A DNA stretch of 64,000 nt from CAVUCE01 sp963739985 (GTDB taxonomy: Bacteria; Bacteroidota; Ignavibacteria; Ignavibacteriales; Ignavibacteriaceae): positions 372,001 through 436,000 of the forward strand of contig CAVUCE010000006.1 of assembly GCA_963739985.1 (NCBI GenBank), in the 5' to 3' direction. Each line of letters begins with the position of its first letter. Within the stretch, counting starts at the first letter, position 1. The translations under genes were made by a program, and so were the position numbers. Positions 54,910-63,564 of this stretch are shown here, in pieces. Below the pieces are notes generated by a model. The model had not been told where the DNA came from, did not search any database, and saw only the letters and a list, made by a program, of their open reading frames with translations.

Positions 54910-56238
54910 ATGGAAACTGAGACAAAATCGAAAGTACCCGTAAATTCCGTCGATGATACAAAATATTCCATGGATACACACCTTATCTATGGAAAAAATA
55001 TCTCCAAAAAATGGGATTACGCTCATCATATTCTTCCGCCAATATCATCATCCGTTGTTTATCGTCTCGATTCAGTAGAACGAGGCGCCGAAGGATTTAA
55101 GGAGTTTGCAAACTCACCTTATGCCGGTGTAGATCCAATGCCGATCTATATATACGATAGACTTGGCGAACCTAATAAAGATATACTGGAAGAAAATCTT
55201 GCCTATATTGAAAAAGGTGAAATGGCTGTAACTTTCGCTACAGGTATGGGAGCTATTTCAGGTATACTTGGAATGCTCACTAAATCCGGAGATGAAATAA
55301 TTGCCCACAAAACTTTATACGGTTGCACTTATTCGTTGCTTACAAATTGGTACCCGCGTTATAATATCAAAACAGTTTTTACTGATTTAACAAACATTGA
55401 AATTTTGAAAGAGCTAATTACTCCTCAAACAAGAGTTATTTATTTAGAATCACCTTCAAATCCTAATCTTGATATTATTGATATAAAAGGTACAAGAATC
55501 ATTATTGATGAATTTAATAAGAACAGGGAAGAGAATGAAAAGATCAGAATTGTTGTTGATAATACTTTCGCAACTCCTTATTGTCAGAGACCGATTGAGT
55601 TGGGGGCGAACTTTTCAATCAATTCTTTAACCAAAGGTTTAGGTGGATTTGGAACCGATATGGGGGGAGTTGTGATTGGAAAGAAAAAGTATAAAGACAT
55701 GATTCTTCTTTACAGAAAAGATTTTGGAGCAGTTCTCAATAATAAAAGCGCGTGGACTGTCATGACGTATGGTCTTCCGACATTACATATAAGGATTCAT
55801 CGGCAAATTGAATCTGCTATGAGAATTGCTGAATTTTTAGAGAAGCATCCCAAAGTAGAATTTGTTAATTATCCGGGTTTAAAGAATTATAAATATCATG
55901 ATTTAGCTAAAAAACAAATGGTTGATTATAACGGAAATTTTGCTCCGGGAAGTTTGATCTATTTTGTATTGAAAGGCATAGATCTTAACGAAACAAAATC
56001 CAAAGCGAAAAAATTTATGAACTACGCGGCTCAAAACGCATATACTATGACACTAGCGGTGAGTTTGGGTCATACTCGTACTCTTATGGAACATCCTGCT
56101 TCAATGACTCACTCAATGGTTCCTGTAGATAGTTTATTGGAGAATGGAATTCATCCCGGTGGAATTAGATTGGCGATAGGATTGGAAAGTGTAGATGATA
56201 TTATTATGGATTTGGAAGAAAGCTTTAAAGTTATTTAG
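54910..56238 (+). CDS. Cys/Met metabolism PLP-dependent enzyme (divergent third member)
   Basis: A 442-residue PLP enzyme of the same fold as the previous gene but only distantly related: 'FATGMGAISGILGMLTKSGDEII', 'YLESPSNPNLDIIDI', 'VDNTFATPYCQRPIELGA', PLP Lys242 in 'SLTKGLGGFG', and 'MEHPASMTHSMVP'. It has about 40 extra N-terminal residues ('MDTHLIYGKNISKKWDY') and an insertion around 200-212. It could be a methionine gamma-lyase or O-acetylhomoserine sulfhydrylase-like enzyme; sequence alone does not decide. It is separated from the cystathionine operon by a terminator and has its own ribosome site (CGGAG). Confidence 0.85.
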   Translation: METETKSKVPVNSVDDTKYSMDTHLIYGKNISKKWDYAHHILPPISSSVVYRLDSVERGAEGFKEFANSPYAGVDPMPIYIYDRLGEPNKDILEENLAYIEKGEMAVTFATGMGAISGILGMLTKSGDEIIAHKTLYGCTYSLLTNWYPRYNIKTVFTDLTNIEILKELITPQTRVIYLESPSNPNLDIIDIKGTRIIIDEFNKNREENEKIRIVVDNTFATPYCQRPIELGANFSINSLTKGLGGFGTDMGGVVIGKKKYKDMILLYRKDFGAVLNNKSAWTVMTYGLPTLHIRIHRQIESAMRIAEFLEKHPKVEFVNYPGLKNYKYHDLAKKQMVDYNGNFAPGSLIYFVLKGIDLNETKSKAKKFMNYAAQNAYTMTLAVSLGHTRTLMEHPASMTHSMVPVDSLLENGIHPGGIRLAIGLESVDDIIMDLEESFKVI

Positions 56239-56264
56239 GCTATTCATTAATATACATAATCTGT

Positions 56265-56303
56265 AGGTCATCTATTTTTTACTTAAATTTAGATGACCTT
56301 TTT
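56265..56303 (+). terminator. Terminator of the third PLP enzyme gene
   Basis: AGGTCATCTA (56265-56274) pairs with TAGATGACCT (56290-56299), 10 bp, 15-nt loop, followed by TTTT. It begins 27 bases past the stop. Confidence 0.85.
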
Positions 56304-56411
56304 GTTTATAGTATTTAAAAATGTCTTGATAAAAAATTGTTATTCAATAAGTTATTTGATTTATACGCTTCTTAAGAAATTTTAATCTTCAAAGTTACAA
56401 ATGGGATATTT

Positions 56412-57242
56412 ATGAGAAGGATTTTTCTTTTTATTGTACTTAGTTTGCTTTCAGTTTCTATTTTCGCTTTTGCACAAGATGATCAGGATTCAGTAGAAAT
56501 AAATGTAATTGATTCTTTTGTGACACCCGAAACTCCTCATAATTTTATGTTGTACTTTTTTACAAGTGAACCTTGTAAATCGAGTGTGAAAATAGCAGAT
56601 AAGTATACTTACGAAGTGGCTAAAAAACCGGAAATAGATCATAAAATAAAAATTGATATTACAAATTTAAATTTCACAACTAAGACGGTGCCTTTTATTA
56701 TAACGGTTGTAGATTCCCTTGGCCATGAGTATAAAAGTCAAAAGTACGATTTTGATTTACCAAAAGAAATCAAGTTAAAAAGTGATTCAAACTTTTTATT
56801 GTTCTGTCTATTCGGAGGAACAATTTTCGCTTTACCTTCACCGGAGTTTGTTTGGGACGGACAAAATAATTATTTCGGGCTGACAAAAGAAATCCCGGTT
56901 ATTTCATTTAGAGGAAGCGGATTTAGTTATCCTACTGATTATATTTCTTTGGAATACACACACGTATTTAATTCCAATGTGCAAAACTATCTTCGTCTTG
57001 GATACAAACATCTTATGGATTTTCCGTTTGTTGAGTATGTTGCGCCCGGAATAAATGCATTCACTAATTTTAAAGGATTTAATGGAATTAGCCCGGAGAT
57101 ATCAATCGGCTGGTTCAAAATTTTTAACACATTTACTGTTTACTCTCGTTACAGATATAACTTTAAACCTAATGATTCTTCATTTAATTTTAATGAAATA
57201 TCTATAGGTTTATATTCAAGTTTCTTTTCAGTTTATTTATAG
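56412..57242 (+). CDS. Exported protein of unknown function with barrel-like C-terminal half
   Basis: A 276-residue protein with a signal peptide (about 1-22, 'VSIFAFAQ'). The N-terminal half (25-120) looks like an Ig-type beta domain ('HNFMLYFFTSEPCKSSVKI', 'TVPFIITVVDSLGHEY'). The C-terminal half has alternating aromatic strands ('DYISLEYTHVFNSNVQNYLRLGYKHLM', 'SPEISIGWFKIFNTFTVYSRYRYNF') and ends 'SIGLYSSFFSVYL', like an outer-membrane barrel. No family is recognised. The GNAT gene starts 8 bases later, so the two are probably co-transcribed. Confidence 0.65.
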   Translation: MRRIFLFIVLSLLSVSIFAFAQDDQDSVEINVIDSFVTPETPHNFMLYFFTSEPCKSSVKIADKYTYEVAKKPEIDHKIKIDITNLNFTTKTVPFIITVVDSLGHEYKSQKYDFDLPKEIKLKSDSNFLLFCLFGGTIFALPSPEFVWDGQNNYFGLTKEIPVISFRGSGFSYPTDYISLEYTHVFNSNVQNYLRLGYKHLMDFPFVEYVAPGINAFTNFKGFNGISPEISIGWFKIFNTFTVYSRYRYNFKPNDSSFNFNEISIGLYSSFFSVYL

Positions 57243-57250
57243 AGGTTAAA

Positions 57251-58159
57251 ATGGAAATAAAAATATTTAGAGAATCAGAACTAAAAGCAGCCGCTAAACT
57301 TTGTCGCCAAAATATGGATTTGGACGTAATGCCCGATTTTCTGTTTAGAGAAAAGGTATTAACCGAAGCAGATTATAACCCGAAACTAACACTGTTGGCT
57401 TATGATGATAAAAACACCGAACCTGTAGGTTTTATTCAAGGTGTTATTAAAGATAGAGGAAAAGGGAAAATTGGTTACGTCAAATTATTATGCGTTGATT
57501 CGAATTACAGAAGACAAGGAATTGCAACTAATCTTTATAAACATGTTGAAGAAATCTTTAAAAATAATGGAATTAAGACGATTCGAGTTTATGAGACTTA
57601 TCCTAATTATTTTATGCCGGGTGTTGATCCATTTTATACTGAAGCAGTTTGTTTTTTCGAGAGAAACGGATTTAAGAAATTCGGAGATACTTCTAATCTA
57701 AATGCAGATCTTATTGCTCAAGATTTTGATACTACTGAAGAGGAAGCAAAGTTAGAAAAGGAGAATATTATTTGCCGGAGAGCTGAACAGAAAGATAAAG
57801 AGACAATTTTAAATTGGGTTGGTGAGAATTTTAACGCATGGATTTCTGAAGTTACCGAGAGTTTTAATAATGATCCGGTAACGTTATTTATTACAGAAGT
57901 TAACGGTGAACTAAAAGCGTTTTCAGCCCACGAAGCAAATAATAAAGGAACCGGTTGGTTTGGTCCAATGGGAACCGACAGTTCTTTAAGGGGCAAAGGA
58001 ATTGGTGGAATCTTGTTAAGAAAATGTTTAAAGGATCTGAAAGAAATGGGATATATAAAGGCAATTATCCCATGGGTAGGCCCGATTCCTTTTTATATGC
58101 ATTATGCTAATGCAAAAGTTTCAAGAGTATTTTGGAGATATGAAAAAGTTTTGGAATGA
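57251..58159 (+). CDS. Protein with two GNAT acetyltransferase domains
   Basis: A 302-residue cytoplasmic protein. The first GNAT domain (about 1-150) has the acetyl-CoA motif 'VDSNYRRQGIATNLYKH' (R/Q-x-x-G-x-G/A type). The second (about 170-302) has 'TDSSLRGKGIGGILLRKCL'. Such double-GNAT proteins acetylate amines of small molecules or proteins; the target is unknown. AGAGG precedes the ATG (AGAGGTTAAAATG). It follows the unknown exported protein by 8 bases. Confidence 0.87.
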   Translation: MEIKIFRESELKAAAKLCRQNMDLDVMPDFLFREKVLTEADYNPKLTLLAYDDKNTEPVGFIQGVIKDRGKGKIGYVKLLCVDSNYRRQGIATNLYKHVEEIFKNNGIKTIRVYETYPNYFMPGVDPFYTEAVCFFERNGFKKFGDTSNLNADLIAQDFDTTEEEAKLEKENIICRRAEQKDKETILNWVGENFNAWISEVTESFNNDPVTLFITEVNGELKAFSAHEANNKGTGWFGPMGTDSSLRGKGIGGILLRKCLKDLKEMGYIKAIIPWVGPIPFYMHYANAKVSRVFWRYEKVLE

Positions 58160-58212
58160 TTTGAACTTATTTTTTGTTTATCGTTATAGACATTCGAAAA
58201 TGAAGATAATTA

Positions 58213-60744
58213 ATGAAATATTTTATTGCGATTTTTTTATACCTCAGCATAGTGGGATACTCACAAACCGGGGGAATTAGGGGAACAATTACCGATTCAA
58301 AATCTAGTACAATTCCCGGCGTTAATATAATTTTATTGGATACGAATTATGGGACTAGCAGTAATGAAGATGGAACCTATTCGTTAAAATCTATTCCTAT
58401 AGGCGACTACAAAGTTAAATTTAGCGCAATTGGCTATTCTAGTAAAATTGAAAATATTGAGGTTTATAGAGGAAGAATATTACAGCTTAACATTAAACTT
58501 GAGCAAACTGAAATTCAATTACAAGATGTTGAAGTTACCGGGTTAAAGCGCCAAAGCCAAAAAGATCCTAGAACCAGTTTAATAGATTTAAGTCCTAGAA
58601 GTGCAAAAGTATTGCCCGGTGCAGCAGAAGATGTATTCAGAACTCTTCAAACGCTTCCCGGTGTATTAGCTCCAAATGATTTTTCATCCCAGCTTATAGT
58701 TCGCGGAAGCGGACCCGATCAAAATTTAATAATAATGGATGATATTGAAATTTTTAATCCGTACAGGTTGTATGGTGTAATCAGTATGTTCAATCCTGAT
58801 GCAGTCTCAGATGTTAATCTAATTACAGGCGGGTTTCCGGCAAAATACGGTGACAGACTTTCCGCGGTTCTGGACGTAACAAATAGGGAAGGCTCAGATA
58901 AAAATTATCTTTCCGGAAGTTTAAATACATCAATTGTGGATGCTAATTTAGTATTGGAAGGGAAAAATCCTTTTAATTTACACGGGAGTTGGATTGTAGA
59001 TTCCAGAAGAACTTATTACGATTTAATCGTAGAACCTTTTGTTAAAAAAGCAGGATTAGTTGAAGATAATGTTTCTTTCCCTAATTTTTATGATATACAA
59101 TCAAAATTGGTAATTGGACCGTATGACGGCAATAAATTTATTTTTGATGCTATTTATTCTAGAGACGGAGTAAATGTTGTAAGTGCAAAAAATAGAAAAA
59201 CAGCGGATAGTATTGGGGTCTCGAATACGACAAGAAATGATGTTTTCGCTTTCGCTTGGCACTATGCTCCCACCAAAAACTATCTGAATAAATTTATCGT
59301 TTCATGGTATAGAAACGGAGGTTTGACAGATTTTAACTCAGAGATTTTAGACCCATCACTCAATAGAAATAATTTTAAGAATATAGCTGCAGATACACTT
59401 GCTCCGTATTTATTGTACTTTAAATTCAATAACGATTTTTCATTTAAGAAATATGCAGTTGATGACAAGTTTACGTATTTATGGGGAGAAAACGTATTTG
59501 AAGCGGGAGCAGGCATTGATTTTCTGCAAAATAGAATCGATTTTAATTTCAGCCTTGACCCACAGTTACAAGCAATACTTAATGCAAATCCTAACTTTAA
59601 ATCATCCTTGCAGAACCTTTCAAAAATAACAAGTTATAAGAAATACCATGCATATCTAGAAAATAGTTTTACTTTTAACAATAAATTTACAATTCAACCC
59701 GGAATCAGGTTTGATTATTATGATATATTAAATAAAGCTTACCTTGCTCCCAGAATCTCTGCGTCTTATGCATTAGATAAACTCACAACTCTTCGCGCGG
59801 TTTGGGGACTATATTTTCAATCGCCCGGATATGAAAAAATAAGAGATCAAAATACACTTTATGATTTATCTGATATTTATACAAATCAGTTAAATGCGGA
59901 GCAAGCTACTCATTATGTTCTTGGAATTGAGAGATGGCTGACAAGCGAATGGAATGTTAGGATTGAAGGTTATTACAAAGATTTTAGAAATTTGATAAAT
60001 CCTCAAATTGTTAGTGGCAATACTTATGTGACTGAAAGGATTCCGGGAAAAGATCCAAGGTATTCTAGCGGCTGGACTCACCCCGGTACGGTTAAAGGTG
60101 ATTCAGTTACGCAAATTCCGGTTAATAATTCTGTCGGTGAATCATACGGAATTGAGTTTTTTCTTTCCAAGAAAAATATTGCAAATGATAATAGATTATC
60201 CGGGTGGATTTCATATTCCTTTGCTTTTGCAAATATGTTCGAAAACGGAAAAGAATACCCGTTTAGATTTGATCAAAGAAATACAGTTAATATAGTGCTA
60301 AATTACAAACTTAATAACTGGCTGGATCTTGGGTTAAGATGGCAATACGGTTCCGGTTTTCCGTATACTGAGCCGGTAGGAATAAAACCAAGAATAATTT
60401 TAGTCGATAAGAATAATGACGGAATACCCGAAACTCCTGAAATTGCGACACGAAAATCTTTAAGTAATCCCGATGCTCCTGAGCAAGTAATTTTTGATAT
60501 AAATTATGGCAATAATAAACTGAACGCTCGTAAACCACCTTATCACAGACTTGATATCAGGTTTACTGCTTTTACAAATTTTTGGAACATGGATTGGAGT
60601 TTTTACTTAGACGTTGTTAATGTTTATAATAGGAAAAATGTGATTGGTTACAATTATTTCGTCAGTAATAATTTAATTCTGGGTAGAGAAGCTAATAACA
60701 TGTTCCCGATAATTCCTACTTTTGGATTCAGCATGAAATTCTAA
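58213..60744 (+). CDS. TonB-dependent outer-membrane receptor with carboxypeptidase-like domain (second)
   Basis: An 843-residue receptor: signal peptide about 1-18 ('LSIVGYSQ'), CarboxypepD_reg domain (about 20-105, 'GTITDSKSSTIPGVNIILLD'), plug (about 110-225, 'QLIVRGSGPDQNLIIMDDIEIFN', 'GGFPAKYGDRLSAVLDVTN') and a beta-barrel ending in Phe ('TFGFSMKF'), the usual barrel-assembly signal. It is shorter than the 27-kb receptor and stands alone, without SusD or PorV neighbours. The substrate is unknown. Confidence 0.92.
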   Translation: MKYFIAIFLYLSIVGYSQTGGIRGTITDSKSSTIPGVNIILLDTNYGTSSNEDGTYSLKSIPIGDYKVKFSAIGYSSKIENIEVYRGRILQLNIKLEQTEIQLQDVEVTGLKRQSQKDPRTSLIDLSPRSAKVLPGAAEDVFRTLQTLPGVLAPNDFSSQLIVRGSGPDQNLIIMDDIEIFNPYRLYGVISMFNPDAVSDVNLITGGFPAKYGDRLSAVLDVTNREGSDKNYLSGSLNTSIVDANLVLEGKNPFNLHGSWIVDSRRTYYDLIVEPFVKKAGLVEDNVSFPNFYDIQSKLVIGPYDGNKFIFDAIYSRDGVNVVSAKNRKTADSIGVSNTTRNDVFAFAWHYAPTKNYLNKFIVSWYRNGGLTDFNSEILDPSLNRNNFKNIAADTLAPYLLYFKFNNDFSFKKYAVDDKFTYLWGENVFEAGAGIDFLQNRIDFNFSLDPQLQAILNANPNFKSSLQNLSKITSYKKYHAYLENSFTFNNKFTIQPGIRFDYYDILNKAYLAPRISASYALDKLTTLRAVWGLYFQSPGYEKIRDQNTLYDLSDIYTNQLNAEQATHYVLGIERWLTSEWNVRIEGYYKDFRNLINPQIVSGNTYVTERIPGKDPRYSSGWTHPGTVKGDSVTQIPVNNSVGESYGIEFFLSKKNIANDNRLSGWISYSFAFANMFENGKEYPFRFDQRNTVNIVLNYKLNNWLDLGLRWQYGSGFPYTEPVGIKPRIILVDKNNDGIPETPEIATRKSLSNPDAPEQVIFDINYGNNKLNARKPPYHRLDIRFTAFTNFWNMDWSFYLDVVNVYNRKNVIGYNYFVSNNLILGREANNMFPIIPTFGFSMKF

Positions 60745-60857
60745 TTCCGCAAATACAAAACAAGTACAGACGACAAAAATATTTTTGATGATAACTTATC
60801 TAATTTGTATTTTGTTCTGTTAAATTGAAAAATAATAAACCTCGCAAATAAAAATAA

Positions 60858-61724
60858 ATGCCCGAAAAAGAAAAATTATATATTGATCTTGGTAAACGAG
60901 GTAAATATAACTTTAGAAATAAGCTTAATAATCTAACCGGTAAGGAATGGATTAAGTTCACCAAATCGTGGTTTATTCATCGCCCGCCCAGAAGAAAAAA
61001 CGACGAGATTTTACATCCTGCTAAATATCCCGAGAGTTTAGTAGAAGAATTTATTTCCTTTTTTACTAAAGAAGGAGAATGGGTTTTTGATCCTTTTATG
61101 GGAACCGGCAGTACACTAATTGCCGCTGGAAATTTGAATCGAAACGGTTCAGCGATAGAGCTTTCTAAAGATTATCACGCTATTTCAAAAAAACGAATTC
61201 TTAAAGAAAAGTTCAAAAGCTCGATAAATCCGCTCAAAGGTTCATCTGAAAATTTAAAAACTATTTTGAATCAAGCCGGACTCGGAGAGATTGAATTTGA
61301 TTATGTTATCACTTCGCCGCCTTATTGGAACCAATTAGAGCGCAACTCAATGCGACAAAAAATTAGAAGTGATAAAGGTTTAGCTACAAAGTATTCTAAG
61401 AGTAAATCAGATTTAGGTAATATTAAAGATTATAATGAATTCTTGGAGAAGCAAGCGAAAATTTTTGATGAAGTTTACGACGTGACCAAGAATAATGGTT
61501 ACCTTACAATTATTACTAATAATGTTTATTATAAGGGAAGGCTATTTCCGTTAGCTTACGATACGGCAATTTCTTTGACTAAGCGCGGGGGAAAAAGCTG
61601 GATATTAAAAGACGAAAAACTCTGGCTTCAGGATGATAAGCCTTTAATTGCTTTAGGTGTTAACAGTGCATGGGTTTCAAATCGTCATCATCAATATTGT
61701 TTAATTTTTAGAAAAGAAGAATAA
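60858..61724 (+). CDS. Orphan site-specific DNA methyltransferase (SPPY type)
   Basis: A 288-residue AdoMet-dependent DNA methylase. The cofactor motif DPFMGTGST (78-86) comes first, followed by the catalytic motif TSPPYW (152-157), characteristic of N4-cytosine or N6-adenine amino-methylases; SPPY favours N4-cytosine. An N-terminal segment ('HPAKYPESLVEEFISFF', 53-69) is the motif-X-like part. This order (X, I, then IV) is the alpha-type order, unlike the usual beta-type arrangement for SPPY enzymes. No restriction endonuclease gene is next to it, so it is probably a solitary or regulatory methylase. A four-helix-bundle gene follows after 8 bases. Confidence 0.85.
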   Translation: MPEKEKLYIDLGKRGKYNFRNKLNNLTGKEWIKFTKSWFIHRPPRRKNDEILHPAKYPESLVEEFISFFTKEGEWVFDPFMGTGSTLIAAGNLNRNGSAIELSKDYHAISKKRILKEKFKSSINPLKGSSENLKTILNQAGLGEIEFDYVITSPPYWNQLERNSMRQKIRSDKGLATKYSKSKSDLGNIKDYNEFLEKQAKIFDEVYDVTKNNGYLTIITNNVYYKGRLFPLAYDTAISLTKRGGKSWILKDEKLWLQDDKPLIALGVNSAWVSNRHHQYCLIFRKEE

Positions 61725-61732
61725 AAATTAAA

Positions 61733-62083
61733 ATGGAAAAAGAATTAAAAACCTCATACTACAATTTCTTAATCTCAATAATAGCTTTTATCAAAAACTT
61801 AAAAGGCTCTTTAGAGATTAAAGTTATCAAATATAGATTGATAAAATCGTTTACTGAATTCAGTGTGGACTATAAAAAAATTAGCAATGCGTCTTCAATA
61901 AGCGATAAAACAAATACAGTGAACAAAGCAATAATTAGTTTATCGGAAATTGTTAAATGGCTTACAATTTCGCTTGAACTTGATTCGGCTGATTCCGAAG
62001 AAGCAAGTAAACTAATTTACACCGCAATAGAAATAAAAGATATACTTTCAACTCTACCTAATTCTCAGGATGAAATTGACTAA
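61733..62083 (+). CDS. Four-helix-bundle (S23-like) small protein
   Basis: A 116-residue all-helical protein. The pattern 'YRLIKSFTEFSVDYKKISNAS', 'KAIISLSEIVKWLTISLEL' and 'EEASKLIYTAIEIKDILSTL' resembles the four-helix-bundle (23S rRNA intervening-sequence, S23) family, though it is divergent and the arginine-serine 'RSS.SI..N' core is weak. Function unknown; proposed nucleic-acid binding. The stop overlaps the xseA start by one base (TAATG), and it is 8 bases after the methylase, so it lies in one operon with exonuclease VII. Confidence 0.6.
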   Translation: MEKELKTSYYNFLISIIAFIKNLKGSLEIKVIKYRLIKSFTEFSVDYKKISNASSISDKTNTVNKAIISLSEIVKWLTISLELDSADSEEASKLIYTAIEIKDILSTLPNSQDEID

Positions 62084-63273
62084 TGTTTGAAGTAAGCAAT
62101 ATATTATCCGTTTCTGAATTAACAACCCAAATAAAACAAACTCTTGAAGGAGAGTTTTCCCAGATTTCGGTTCAAGGTGAAATCTCCGGATTTAAGGCTC
62201 ATGTATCCGGACATTGGTATTTTACGTTAAAGGATGCGAATGCTGTAATTTCATGTACAATGTGGAAAGGATTTAATAATTATGTTTTCTTTACTCCACA
62301 AGATGGAATGAAAGTAATCTTGAATGGTAAAATTACAGTTTATCCTCCGCGTGGAAATTACCAGTTAGATGTCCGCTCCATGAAACCTGCAGGAGTCGGC
62401 GAGTTGCAAGCAGCTTTTGAAGCGTTAAAACAAAAGCTTTCCGGTGAAGGACTTTTTGATTCGGAATTCAAAAAAGAAATTCCGGCTTTTCCTAAAAAAA
62501 TAGGAATTGTAACAGCTATTGGCGCCGCGGCTTTTAAAGATATGATAAGTGTTGCATCAAGAAGATTTCCACTGGTTGAATTGGTAATTGCTCCTGCAAA
62601 AGTTCAAGGAAACGGTGCGGCGGAAGAGATTGTACAAAGTATTAATCAGCTAAATGAAAGAGACGATATTGATGTAATAATAGTTGGAAGAGGCGGCGGA
62701 TCAATTGAAGATTTGTGGGCTTTTAATGAAGAGATTGTTGCTCGAGCTATTTTTGATTCAAGAATTCCAATTATTTCAGGAGTCGGCCATGAAGTTGATT
62801 TTACAATAGCGGATTTTGTCTCAGATTTAAGAGCTCCGACTCCATCGGCTGCTATGGAATTAGCAACTCCAAACCAGGATGACTTCTTTGCCTTTATTGA
62901 TGATTTTTCCTATAATTCTTTTCAAAATATTACAGAAATTTTGAATAACTCCAAACGAAAAATTTCTCAATCATTAAGTTCATACGGTTTTAAAATGCCG
63001 CTTGATATTGTTAGGAGAAGGTCTCAAGAAGTAGATAATTTAAATTATCGTCTTCTGCAAAATATGGATAGAAAACTTTTAGTTAGCGGTAACAAACTTT
63101 CGCTTCTTGCAAAAACTGTTGAATCTCATGATGTGAACAAATCACTGAAAAAAGGGTTTGTTTTAGTCAAACAAGATTCCAATTTTATTACTCGCGCTGA
63201 AAAATTAAATTTACAGAAATCAATGAAATTAAAATTTTACGATTCTGAAATTGAAATAAATAATAAAAAATAA
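62083..63273 (+). CDS. xseA: Exodeoxyribonuclease VII large subunit
   Basis: Catalytic subunit of exonuclease VII, which degrades single-stranded DNA to acid-soluble oligonucleotides. It has 396 residues: an N-terminal OB-fold ('VQGEISGFKAHVSGHWYFTLKD', about 1-105), the catalytic domain ('GIVTAIGAAAFKDMISVASRRFP', 'VIIVGRGGGSIEDLWAFNEE', 'GVGHEVDFTIADFVSDLRAPTPSAAMEL') and a C-terminal coiled coil. Somewhat shorter than the E. coli protein. It overlaps the four-helix gene by one base and precedes xseB by 28 bases. Confidence 0.96.
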   Translation: MFEVSNILSVSELTTQIKQTLEGEFSQISVQGEISGFKAHVSGHWYFTLKDANAVISCTMWKGFNNYVFFTPQDGMKVILNGKITVYPPRGNYQLDVRSMKPAGVGELQAAFEALKQKLSGEGLFDSEFKKEIPAFPKKIGIVTAIGAAAFKDMISVASRRFPLVELVIAPAKVQGNGAAEEIVQSINQLNERDDIDVIIVGRGGGSIEDLWAFNEEIVARAIFDSRIPIISGVGHEVDFTIADFVSDLRAPTPSAAMELATPNQDDFFAFIDDFSYNSFQNITEILNNSKRKISQSLSSYGFKMPLDIVRRRSQEVDNLNYRLLQNMDRKLLVSGNKLSLLAKTVESHDVNKSLKKGFVLVKQDSNFITRAEKLNLQKSMKLKFYDSEIEINNKK

Positions 63274-63301
63274 CTAGAAATTGAACTTAAACTTATAGAT
63301 T

Positions 63302-63544
63302 ATGCCAAAAAAAAATTCTACAAAAGATAATTTTGAAACAAAAATTCATAAGCTCGAAGAAATATCGGAACAACTTGAAAGTGAAGAAATTGGACTTGAT
63401 GAAGCTATAAAACTTTATGAGGAAGGAATTGAACTTTCTAAGGACTGTCTTTCAACCCTTAAGAATGCTGAACTTAAGGTTACGGAACTAAAAAAGAAAT
63501 TGGAAGGTTTATCTTCAAGTGAAGATGAGTTAATAGATGAATAA
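63302..63544 (+). CDS. xseB: Exodeoxyribonuclease VII small subunit
   Basis: An 80-residue helical subunit that binds the coiled coil of XseA. The diagnostic pattern 'FETKIHKLEEISEQLESEEIGLDEAIKLYEEGIELSKDC' (split over residues 10-48) is the XseB signature. Normal length. It lies between xseA and dxs, an order common in bacteria. Confidence 0.95.
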   Translation: MPKKNSTKDNFETKIHKLEEISEQLESEEIGLDEAIKLYEEGIELSKDCLSTLKNAELKVTELKKKLEGLSSSEDELIDE

Positions 63545-63564
63545 TAAGTCGGAGAATTATAATA

